Shown: positions 38,528 to 45,824 of the stretch, one piece after another | Layout: every line of letters begins with the position of its first letter | How positions within the stretch are numbered: the stretch's first letter is position 1 | DNA from: a virus | Strand: one strand, 5' to 3' | IMG/VR virus record: IMGVR_UViG_3300009149_000063 | Coordinates: 1-45,824 of that record | Length of the DNA: 45,824 bases | Made by a program: the position numbers and the translations under genes | The notes under the pieces: model-generated | The model's database searches: none | What the model saw: only the letters and a program-made list of their open reading frames with translations | Told to the model about the DNA's origin: nothing

Positions 38528-39533
38528 TAATTATTTTAATATCTTTATTTATTAATCCACCTAAGTGATAAACATCCCCTTGTTTCATGTTTCTAATAAA
38601 CACATCTTCCATCGTTGGTAAATATGGTTTACAGTAATTAAGCATTTCATAATTTTTACAAGTTAAAAATTCATTATATGCTGCAACCATGACTAGTTTT
38701 CTTTCAAATTCATCAAAATTTTCATATTGTGCTAAATAAACATATCCTACTATATCGTGAGTGTTATTATTAGCGTACTTTAGACATTCACTATAGTTTT
38801 TAATGTTGTAGTATATCTTACATAAATTTTCTTTATATATTTCATTATCCGTGAATTCATACATTTTTTTGTTTATATATATCATAGTATCTAAAGATGG
38901 GTTCATTTCAATTAATTTATTACCCATTTCAATATCACCGCTTTCGAATCTTGTATACAACCAAGATTTATTTTTTATGCATCTATTTATGTAGATTTTT
39001 TGCATTTTTTCCTTATATTTTTCAGATATACTAATAATAGAATTATAAGTGGAATCATATTTCTCTATGTTTATTTGTTTAAAGTCATATTCTTTAGTTA
39101 ATACCAAAAAATATAAATAATTGATTTTTTCATCTCTATATTTTAGATTTTTATAGAATCTATATATATCATTTAATTCTTCTATAGATATATTTTTATT
39201 ACTCTTTGTATACCATAAATAATGTGCCTTTTTTTTCATTAGTTCTGGTGTTTCCCCAAAATATTTCATTCTATTTTCTAAAATAATAACGATAGAGTCT
39301 AAAATATTATCAGTATCTTTTCTGGTTTTCAATAAATTAATATAGGTGTTATAACCCATAATATACACATTTTCATCATAATCTGGGTACTCATTCAAGA
39401 TACTATATATCATTCTGGTACAATATTCATATTGTTTTTCATTGTATAGTTGATGTAAAAATCTATAGTCGTTTTCTTGCGAATAGGATTTTATGGATAG
39501 TATAAATACAATAAAGAATAATATAAGTTTCAT
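38520..39533 (-). CDS. Secreted TPR-like protein
   Basis: 337 aa. N-terminal signal peptide: MKL, hydrophobic LILFFIVFILSI, then KSYSQEN with a probable cut after the Ser of SYS; the S-x-SQ ending is typical of Flavobacteriia secreted proteins. The rest is a helical repeat array (LYNEKQYEYCTRMIYSILNE, YYNIKNYSECLKYANNN) resembling TPR/Sel1-type repeats. It should reach the periplasm or cell surface. It looks like a host-derived gene and may alter the envelope or exclude other phages; that is inference. It is alone on the minus strand between RNR operons. Confidence 0.7.
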   Translation of the reverse strand: MKLILFFIVFILSIKSYSQENDYRFLHQLYNEKQYEYCTRMIYSILNEYPDYDENVYIMGYNTYINLLKTRKDTDNILDSIVIILENRMKYFGETPELMKKKAHYLWYTKSNKNISIEELNDIYRFYKNLKYRDEKINYLYFLVLTKEYDFKQINIEKYDSTYNSIISISEKYKEKMQKIYINRCIKNKSWLYTRFESGDIEMGNKLIEMNPSLDTMIYINKKMYEFTDNEIYKENLCKIYYNIKNYSECLKYANNNTHDIVGYVYLAQYENFDEFERKLVMVAAYNEFLTCKNYEMLNYCKPYLPTMEDVFIRNMKQGDVYHLGGLINKDIKIITR

Positions 39534-39667
39534 ATGATGAATTTTTTTACTATGTATTTAAAATTTATAATTTAAATTCTACTTAAAATAATATCATCTT
39601 TATGTTAAGTTTTTGTTAACAAAAATATTATATATAAAAAACACATTTAAATAATAAAGAAAATAAT

Positions 39668-40768
39668 ATGTCAAAGGATAACGAATATATCGAAAGTATA
39701 ATAAATAAATTAAATTGCGACCACACCAAACAACCAATGTTTTTTGGTGAACCATTGAACCTTCAAAGATACGATAGAACTAGATATAAATCAAATCTAT
39801 CATTTTTTAAAGAACAACTTTCATTTTTTTGGCGACCAGAAGAAATTTCTTTAGAACAGGAATCTGCTGATTGGATAAAAATGTCAGATGCACAGAAACA
39901 CATATTTATTAAGAACTTATCATATCAAATTCTTTTAGATTCTGTTCAATCTAGGGGTATCAATAATATTATACAATACGCATCAAACCCCGAAATAGAA
40001 GCATTTGGTGCGGCGTGGTCATTTTCAGAAACAATTCATTCGTATAGTTATTCGTGGTTGATTATGAATTTATTTAGTAAACCAAGTGATGTTTTTGATG
40101 AAATTTTAAACGACGAAGAAATTTTGAAAAGGGCCAGTTCTGTTACAAAATACTATGATGAGTTAATAGAAAAAACTGGTGATGGTTCATCCGAAAAGGA
40201 TTTAAAAAAACAATTCTATTTGACACTAGTTTCTATTAATATTTTAGAAGGTATTAGATTCTATGTTTCATTTGCATGTGCATATGGTTTTGCGGAACGA
40301 CAATTAATGGAAGGAAATGCAAAAATTATTCAATTAATACAAAGAGATGAAAACTTACACTTAGGGTTTACTCAATTTGTGTTGAAAAAACTAAAAGAAG
40401 AACCTAGTGAAGGATTTCAAGAAATTGTTGAGGAATGTGAACCTTTAGTTATTCAAATGTATAAAGACGCTGCACAAGAAGAAATTGAATGGGCAAATTA
40501 TTTATTCAAAGATGGTGAAATGATTGGATTGAATTCTGAAATATTAAAACAATATATGATGTTTCTAACAAATAGTAGGATGAAAGTTATTGGTCTTAAA
40601 CCAATTTTCGATTCTATCAAGAATCCTATACCATGGATAAAAAATTGGACAGATTCTAAATCTATACAAGTTGCCCCACAAGAAACCGAAATAAGTTCAT
40701 ATGTCATAGGGTCAATGAAAAACAACATATCAAAGGCCAATTTCAAAGACTTTAAAAATTTATTATAA
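39668..40768 (+). CDS. nrdB: NrdB (class I RNR beta subunit)
   Basis: 366 aa, normal length. Di-iron and radical residues in E. coli-like spacing: Asp91 in LLDSVQSRG, Glu121 and His124 in FSETIHSYSY, radical Tyr128, then Glu in ILEGIRFYVSF, and Glu/His in QRDENLHLGF. It generates the tyrosyl radical for NrdA. Intact, unlike nrdA. TTTAAATA at 39646 precedes it. Its stop overlaps the next gene by one base. Confidence 0.95.
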   Translation: MSKDNEYIESIINKLNCDHTKQPMFFGEPLNLQRYDRTRYKSNLSFFKEQLSFFWRPEEISLEQESADWIKMSDAQKHIFIKNLSYQILLDSVQSRGINNIIQYASNPEIEAFGAAWSFSETIHSYSYSWLIMNLFSKPSDVFDEILNDEEILKRASSVTKYYDELIEKTGDGSSEKDLKKQFYLTLVSINILEGIRFYVSFACAYGFAERQLMEGNAKIIQLIQRDENLHLGFTQFVLKKLKEEPSEGFQEIVEECEPLVIQMYKDAAQEEIEWANYLFKDGEMIGLNSEILKQYMMFLTNSRMKVIGLKPIFDSIKNPIPWIKNWTDSKSIQVAPQETEISSYVIGSMKNNISKANFKDFKNLL

Positions 40769-41322
40769 TGATTCCTAAGAAATTACATTATGTGCATACA
40801 AAAAAATTAACTAAAGTTGAAAAAGAGTGGATTGAACAATCCAAAAAAAACAATCCCGATTTTTCAATTAACATATGGGACGAAAGTAATACAAATAATT
40901 TAGACATTTCGAAATCTAAAATAATTTCAAGAGAAGGTGGTATTTGTGTTTCTCCCAATATCGTTTTCGTAGATAAAATACCTAGTGAATGGTTAGAGTT
41001 TAAAGCAATAGTTTCTAAAAAAGATGACTGGTACTTATCTAGTGAAATAATGGGAGGTAATAAAAACTGTAGGTTTTTTGTTAATTTCTATACTGAAAAT
41101 TTTGATATTACGTCATTGGCATTCAAAACATTTGGACACTATTCTTTGAAAAACCCCAAAAATAACAAATTGGTCGATTCAGATTTATTTAAATGTTTAG
41201 AAAAACCTAAACTATTCCCACACAATTTTAAAAAAATATTGAAAGATGATAGTATTTATAAAAAAATGTGGGATAATATAACATCTAACAAAAAATCCAA
41301 GTTAAATGTAATAGAAATATGA
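40768..41322 (+). CDS. GT32-like glycosyltransferase
   Basis: 184 aa. IPKKLHYVHTKKL at the start and SREGGICVSPNIVFVDKI near residue 50 match the GT32 (capsular/OCH1-like) layout, but the usual D-x-D is replaced by EGG without a clear second Asp, so activity is uncertain. First gene of a second sugar cluster directly coupled to nrdB. Overlaps the next gene by four bases. Confidence 0.6.
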   Translation: MIPKKLHYVHTKKLTKVEKEWIEQSKKNNPDFSINIWDESNTNNLDISKSKIISREGGICVSPNIVFVDKIPSEWLEFKAIVSKKDDWYLSSEIMGGNKNCRFFVNFYTENFDITSLAFKTFGHYSLKNPKNNKLVDSDLFKCLEKPKLFPHNFKKILKDDSIYKKMWDNITSNKKSKLNVIEI

Positions 41323-42017
41323 CAAGTTTAAAAGTTAGTTGTATAACACCAACGTTAAATGTTTTACCCAAATTAAAAGTTGCTATTGAATGTTACTTGA
41401 ACCAAACACATTCTAATAGAGAAATGTTGATATTATTTTACGACCACGATGAAAAAACAAAAGAATATCTATTAGGTTTAAGTAAAGAATGGTGTAAAGA
41501 AAATAATATTAGAATTTTTCATTATCATCATGAAAGTAAAAACAAATTAGGCTCTATTATAAATTTCCTAATTAGTAAAGTATCTGGTGAATATACTATG
41601 ATTTGGGATAGTGATGATTGGCATCACCCACAAAGAATAGAATCTCAACTAAATCACTTGTTATTGAATAAAAAAATTTCATGTACATTAGATTCTGTTT
41701 TGATATACTCACACCGACATAAGGATATTGTAATTTCTAATAAAAGATTAGACACAGGGTGGGAACAAACCTTATTGTGCAAAACAGAATATATACCACC
41801 GTATGAAAATCAACAATCTAAATACGACACACCAGTATTATGTTATCTAGTTGACAATGAAATGAATTGTGTACTAGAAGAAACTAGTATGTATATGTAT
41901 ACTATACATAATAATGCAAATGCTAGTTCTAATAAACATATGGACAAATTATATGAAACCGGTACAAAAACAAAAATAGATTATACCAATATCATAAAAA
42001 AGATAACGAATGAATAA
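41319..42017 (+). CDS. Family 2 glycosyltransferase
   Basis: 232 aa. VSCITPTLNVLPKLKVAIECY and MIWDSDDWHHPQRIESQ give the GT2 nucleotide-sugar site (D-S-D-D). Similar along its whole length to the next gene, so the pair arose by duplication. Overlaps it by eight bases. Confidence 0.85.
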   Translation: MTSLKVSCITPTLNVLPKLKVAIECYLNQTHSNREMLILFYDHDEKTKEYLLGLSKEWCKENNIRIFHYHHESKNKLGSIINFLISKVSGEYTMIWDSDDWHHPQRIESQLNHLLLNKKISCTLDSVLIYSHRHKDIVISNKRLDTGWEQTLLCKTEYIPPYENQQSKYDTPVLCYLVDNEMNCVLEETSMYMYTIHNNANASSNKHMDKLYETGTKTKIDYTNIIKKITNE

Positions 42018-42696
42018 AGTATCATGTGTTACTGTAACTAGAAACCGTGTTGATTTGTTAAAGAAATGTATAGAATATTTCAATTATCAAACACACGAAG
42101 AAAAAGAATTAATAATTGTTTATTACAATACTGATATTGAAACCAAAAAGTTTTTAGATAACAATAAAGATTCACTAAATGAACAAAACATTTTTTTTCA
42201 CATGTTTGTTGAAGATATTGGGTTATATTTGGGGGCAATTAGAAATTATGCCATTCAAAAAGCATCTGGGGATTGGATTTGTATTTGGGATGATGATGAT
42301 TGGTATTCAAATGATAGAATAGAAAAACAACTGAATTTTTGTTTAGTTAATAATTTAATAGCCACATCATTGAGGAGTATATTAATTTATTCCAATAAAT
42401 ATCAAGATTTAAAATTATCTTTCGAAAGATCAGAAGGTTGGGAAGGTTCTTTATTTGTTAAGAAAGAACACATACCAAGATATAGGAATTTAGCAAAAGG
42501 TGAAGATACTCCAGTTTTATTAGATTTAGTTTATAATCACGAATATATGACACAATTCGAACCAGATCTATATGTTTATATATTTCACGATCAAAATATA
42601 TCTGGTAATAGACACAAACAAACTATTTTAGATAATTCATATGAATTAGATATTAAAAAACAAAGAACTTTTAAGCAAAAACTAGATTGGATATGA
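42010..42696 (+). CDS. Family 2 glycosyltransferase (paralog)
   Basis: 228 aa. VSCVTVTRNRVDLLKKCIEYF and CIWDDDDWYSNDRIEKQ; the shared phrases with the gene at 41319 (NQTH/YQTH, GWEQTLL/GWEGSLF, DTPVL) show that they are paralogs. Could act in sequence on the same glycan. Confidence 0.85.
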   Translation: MNKVSCVTVTRNRVDLLKKCIEYFNYQTHEEKELIIVYYNTDIETKKFLDNNKDSLNEQNIFFHMFVEDIGLYLGAIRNYAIQKASGDWICIWDDDDWYSNDRIEKQLNFCLVNNLIATSLRSILIYSNKYQDLKLSFERSEGWEGSLFVKKEHIPRYRNLAKGEDTPVLLDLVYNHEYMTQFEPDLYVYIFHDQNISGNRHKQTILDNSYELDIKKQRTFKQKLDWI

Positions 42697-42890
42697 AAAT
42701 TAATAAGTCCGAACACATAACAAGATATTTTATTTCATTAGAAAATAGAGAATATATTAGATTAGTAGAAAAAGATATACATAGTAAAAATAAAATTTCT
42801 TGGATGTTAATAGAAAATGATGTATACTATATGATAGAAGAAGAAGAATTTTCTGAATTAGAAAAAAAATTCTTAAAACAGTTAGAATGA
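42693..42890 (+). CDS. Small acidic hypothetical protein
   Basis: 65 aa from ATG 42693 on an ATGA overlap; a TTG at 42687 is less likely. Beta-strand start (HITRYFISLENREYIRLVE) and an acidic C-terminal helix (EEEEFSELEKKFL). No family recognised. Followed by a terminator. Confidence 0.6.
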   Translation: MKINKSEHITRYFISLENREYIRLVEKDIHSKNKISWMLIENDVYYMIEEEEFSELEKKFLKQLE

Positions 42891-42959
42891 ACTATTAAAC
42901 TTCTAAAGATGTGGTGATATTCTTTCACTTTTTCATAGAAAAGTAAGTTTAAATTTTTA

Positions 42960-42998
42960 AAAACCTCATATGTTTTTCATCACATATGAGGTTTTTTG
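42960..42998 (+). terminator. Intrinsic terminator
   Basis: AAAACCTCATATG (42960-42972) pairs perfectly with CATATGAGGTTTT (42983-42995), followed by Ts. Ends the nrdB/glycosyltransferase operon. Confidence 0.85.
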
Positions 42999-43028
42999 TT
43001 TTTGATTAAATAATAAAAAAGAATTCAG

Positions 43029-43556
43029 GTGTTAGATATAACATTAATCGAAAACATATACAATTTTCTTAGGGATATAGAAACCGATGGGTTCTTTGCA
43101 AGGGAAATTAACTTAAAGGTTATAACAAAATTGAGAAATGGTTCATATTATAAGAAATATAAATCATTAACAGATTTATATGAACAAAATAAAACTATAT
43201 TAGATAACTTCAAACCAAATAGATATTGTGTAGTTGGTGACTATTGCTTTATTGAAAACATAAAGTTTGAAAACACCGTACCTAACTACAATTCTGAATT
43301 TTTTTATTACAACATAACTAGTACAAACCCAACTATTAGGAACAAAACTAATTTTGATTATAAAAGAAACGAATTCTATGATTATGACAAAAGTAAATAT
43401 ATAGAATACTTAAAAAATTCATTACTTGAAAATTTGGAAAGAAATATAGATTTAGCTAATACTAGAATTAGTTCATATGTAGATGCATGTTATGTAGACC
43501 CAAATTACGTAGACGATATACCTAGAGTAAAGGATTCAATAATTAACGATTTCTAA
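43029..43556 (+). CDS. Hypothetical protein, GTG start
   Basis: 175 aa starting at GTG 43029, 16 bases after ATTAAATA (43005-43012). Rich in Tyr, Asn and Phe ([19 protein letters not shown]), with a helical, acidic C-terminal third. It lies directly before the tail fibre and is probably transcribed with it, so a minor tail or fibre-assembly protein is possible. No family recognised. Confidence 0.6.
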   Translation: MLDITLIENIYNFLRDIETDGFFAREINLKVITKLRNGSYYKKYKSLTDLYEQNKTILDNFKPNRYCVVGDYCFIENIKFENTVPNYNSEFFYYNITSTNPTIRNKTNFDYKRNEFYDYDKSKYIEYLKNSLLENLERNIDLANTRISSYVDACYVDPNYVDDIPRVKDSIINDF

Positions 43557-43572
43557 AAAATATTATACAATT

Positions 43573-45824
43573 ATGTCTGGAATAAATTACAGAGAAAATA
43601 AAAACCATCCACTAAGTCATAATGAATTAGATAATAATTTCAGATACAAAGAAGAGTGGACACCTAATTATCCTTATAAACAAGGTATGGTCGTTCTATA
43701 TGAAGGTGCAGACGGTCTATATTTTTATAAAGCTAAAAATGATGTACAATCACCAACTTTTAACCCATTACAATGGACTAAAATAGGACCAGGTGGATCA
43801 GGTGTTCCTGGTGCAACAGGACCACAAGGTATCAAAGGTGCAACCGGTTCAATAGGCATCAAAGGAGCTACTGGATCACAAGGAATAAAAGGAGATGTTG
43901 GTGCAACTGGTGTTAAAGGTGCTACGGGTCCACAGGGTATCAAAGGAGATTCAGGTTCTGTTGGTCCTAGTTCTACTATACCGGGACCAACAGGTGTGAC
44001 AGGTGCAAAAGGAGCCACAGGTGCAACAGGTGCTATGGGTGCAACATCTACCATTGCTGGTCCAACCGGTTCAACAGGACCAACAGGACCAACTGGTCCA
44101 ACAGGGATTGGTGGTGCTGGATTAAAAGGAACCAGCACATCAGCATTTTCATTAAAAAATGTTGGTAACATTTCATTCATACTAAGACCCAATTTTATAG
44201 AAGATGGTTACGCAACCGCATTTGTTGAAAATTCGTATATACACGTCGCAAAGGCAATAGATGCAACTAAATATCAAATTTCAGAAATAGTATCATATAA
44301 TGATGTTTCTGGAAGTATTACTATAAAACCACCTATATACGAATCACCTAATTCTGACACTATTGCCGATAATGATTGGATAGTAACTGGTAGTTCGGTT
44401 CCAGGTGCAACTGGACAAAAAGGTGCAACTGGACAAAAAGGTGCAACTGGACAAAAAGGTGCAACTGGTGAAAGTGGTGCAACAGGACCAAGTGGTGGAC
44501 CTGTAGGACCAACAGGACCAACGGGTCCAACCGGAGCCGAAGGTTTACCGGGAAATAATGGTGCAACAGGACCAACAGGACCAACAGGACCACAAGGAAA
44601 TAAAGGTGCAACGGGACCACAAGGAATCCAAGGGGTAACAGGAGCAACGGGTGCAACAGGTGCAAAAGGAGCAACTGGTTTTGGCGTAACTGGACCAACT
44701 GGTTTTGGTACCACGGGTGCAACAGGACCACAAGGAGTAAAGGGCGCAACGGGCGCAAAAGGAGCAACTGGATTTGGGGTAACTGGACCACAAGGAGTAA
44801 CGGGTGCAACAGGACCACAAGGAATACAAGGTGTAACAGGACCACAAGGTGCAACTGGTTCAAGTGTTACGTTATCAGGTACAAATGATTTTATCCCCGT
44901 ATTTAATGCAGCAGGTGATAATATAGAAGACTTCTTTATATCAGCCTCTCAGTCTCTTTCTTGGGGCACGGTTACTACTACTGGGACTAGGAAGATTCTC
45001 CTCACCCCAGACGAGACTGGAACTACATCTAACAGGGTCCAGATAGGACTAAGTGATTCTACTGTTCCAAATTTCCTAGAGGTACAGCTACTACCTAGTA
45101 ACGCTTTTGGTGGTATGAGCTTGGGTAATCTTAACAATCACCATTTACTGATGAGTGAGAATGGTAACGGATCATTTAATATAAAGAGAGGTTCATTTGT
45201 TATTCTAACCACTACCCAATCTGGTAACTTCACAGACGGACTAACCATTGATACTAGGAGTTTTACCTTAAAAGATACAGATGTCTTGGGTGGAGATGCT
45301 GTTTTTTCTGCTGGATCAAATCAGTTCCAGAATACATATAAACCGTTCCTAGTCAACCCAAATGATAATTCTGTTCCCTTCATGGTTAGGGCTCCAAGAA
45401 CTACAGCAGGATCTGGAACACAGTATTACTCAATAACAAATTTCAACCAATCCGGTGCAAACAATCTTGGGGTAATAATAAGTCATACAAATTTAGATTC
45501 TATTGCAAACGCTGGAACCAGACCAGCAACAGCCCACCTAATAATAAACAACAGCTCTGTATTCTCTACCGAGGGATTCACTAAAGATTACTCTACAGAT
45601 GCCTCTAGTATATTTAATGCCCCCCATTTGTGGCTTAGGGATAAGATACAGAGATCTACTTTAATAAGAGATGGGCATGTGGCACACACCTCTGATAACA
45701 ATATATCTGCCAGAGTAGATGGTGTTACTTATGATCTTATAAACGCAATTGGCACTAAGCCACTATCCACCTTAGCTAAGAGCCCGACTGCAACAGAAGA
45801 TGGATATATCTACTCTTACGATGA
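43573..45824 (+). CDS. Collagen-like tail fibre, truncated by window end
   Basis: At least 750 codons, open to the right edge. N-terminal region (about 1-75) includes a carbohydrate-binding-module-like segment [20 protein letters not shown] with Trp, likely the particle-attachment end. Two blocks of G-x-y repeats rich in GATGPQG/GPTGPTG (about 76-185 and 275-435) flank a non-collagen domain (about 186-274). From about 44935 (residue 455) the C-terminal receptor-binding part uses clearly different codons (CTC, GAG, CAG, AGG, ACC). Such Gly-x-y stalks are typical of trimeric phage fibres. Long reverse-strand ORFs here are mirror images of the repeats. Confidence 0.85.
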   Translation, partial: MSGINYRENKNHPLSHNELDNNFRYKEEWTPNYPYKQGMVVLYEGADGLYFYKAKNDVQSPTFNPLQWTKIGPGGSGVPGATGPQGIKGATGSIGIKGATGSQGIKGDVGATGVKGATGPQGIKGDSGSVGPSSTIPGPTGVTGAKGATGATGAMGATSTIAGPTGSTGPTGPTGPTGIGGAGLKGTSTSAFSLKNVGNISFILRPNFIEDGYATAFVENSYIHVAKAIDATKYQISEIVSYNDVSGSITIKPPIYESPNSDTIADNDWIVTGSSVPGATGQKGATGQKGATGQKGATGESGATGPSGGPVGPTGPTGPTGAEGLPGNNGATGPTGPTGPQGNKGATGPQGIQGVTGATGATGAKGATGFGVTGPTGFGTTGATGPQGVKGATGAKGATGFGVTGPQGVTGATGPQGIQGVTGPQGATGSSVTLSGTNDFIPVFNAAGDNIEDFFISASQSLSWGTVTTTGTRKILLTPDETGTTSNRVQIGLSDSTVPNFLEVQLLPSNAFGGMSLGNLNNHHLLMSENGNGSFNIKRGSFVILTTTQSGNFTDGLTIDTRSFTLKDTDVLGGDAVFSAGSNQFQNTYKPFLVNPNDNSVPFMVRAPRTTAGSGTQYYSITNFNQSGANNLGVIISHTNLDSIANAGTRPATAHLIINNSSVFSTEGFTKDYSTDASSIFNAPHLWLRDKIQRSTLIRDGHVAHTSDNNISARVDGVTYDLINAIGTKPLSTLAKSPTATEDGYIYSYD

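Noticed and set aside
43725-45137. Several long minus-strand ORFs rich in Pro, Val and Gly or Leu
   Set aside because: They are reverse-strand images of the Gly-x-y repeats of the plus-strand fibre gene, which is open to the window end.
1-45824. CRISPR array
   Set aside because: No regularly spaced direct repeats with unique spacers were seen; the repeats present are pairs, palindromes or fibre codon repeats.
1-45824. Genome-wide TAG or TGA recoding
   Set aside because: TAA, TAG and TGA all serve as sensible gene ends with correct downstream starts; the in-frame TAG at 9330 and TGA at 21955 are isolated.

Overview
The window looks like a piece of a large, AT-rich, lytic T4-like tailed phage of a Bacteroidetes (probably flavobacterial) host. 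The T4-like evidence is a gp16-like small terminase, a large terminase, class I ribonucleotide reductase (NrdA and NrdB), dCMP deaminase, a RadA/RecA-type ATPase, a collagen-like tail fibre, and many proteins that start with a short tag resembling the capsid-targeting sequence of T4 internal head proteins. The host evidence is a repeated promoter of the form YTTG-N20-TATATTAG (close to the Bacteroidetes -33 TTTG / -7 TAnnTTTG type), start codons preceded by ACTACT rather than a strong Shine-Dalgarno, and a secreted protein with a flavobacterial-looking signal peptide. Layout: 1-2.0 kb holds tRNA and tRNA-like structures and a RadA-like ATPase; 2.1-6.4 kb holds dCMP deaminase and a run of very small genes separated by palindromes, several with the same promoter and 5' hairpin leader; 6.5-8.5 kb is an island of different codon usage (membrane protein, holin-like protein, cupin, patatin); 8.5-10.85 kb holds a metallophosphatase locus rearranged around a GIY-YIG endonuclease. 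From 10.9 to 13.6 kb and from 19.2 to 25.1 kb run two clusters of tagged genes (putative proteins packaged in the head and ejected with DNA), with a glycosylation/methylation/sulfation cluster and a LamG-like virion protein between them (13.66-19.2 kb) and the small terminase at 20.3 kb. Between 25.1 and 29.4 kb, on the minus strand, lies the large terminase, broken inside its Walker A motif into two genes carrying the halves of a split intein, with a Vsr-like homing endonuclease on the opposite strand between them. After four small replication/repair genes, NrdA (31.2-35.7 kb) is broken in the same way by a second split intein and a related endonuclease. Then come N-formylglutamate amidohydrolase, two acetyltransferase-like proteins, another tagged protein, a T5orf172-type GIY-YIG protein, a secreted TPR-like protein (minus strand), NrdB, a second glycosyltransferase cluster (40.8-42.7 kb) and a collagen-like tail fibre that runs off the right end. 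How it may work together: RNR and dCMP deaminase supply dNTPs; the split inteins must trans-splice to give active terminase and NrdA; tagged proteins (a 2H phosphoesterase, an acetyltransferase, a possible nuclease and unknowns) are likely loaded into the prohead, trimmed after L/I-x-E and delivered with the genome. Host-type promoters probably drive early/middle genes, and a recurring ATTAAATA box, resembling the T4 late TATAAATA box, may drive late genes.
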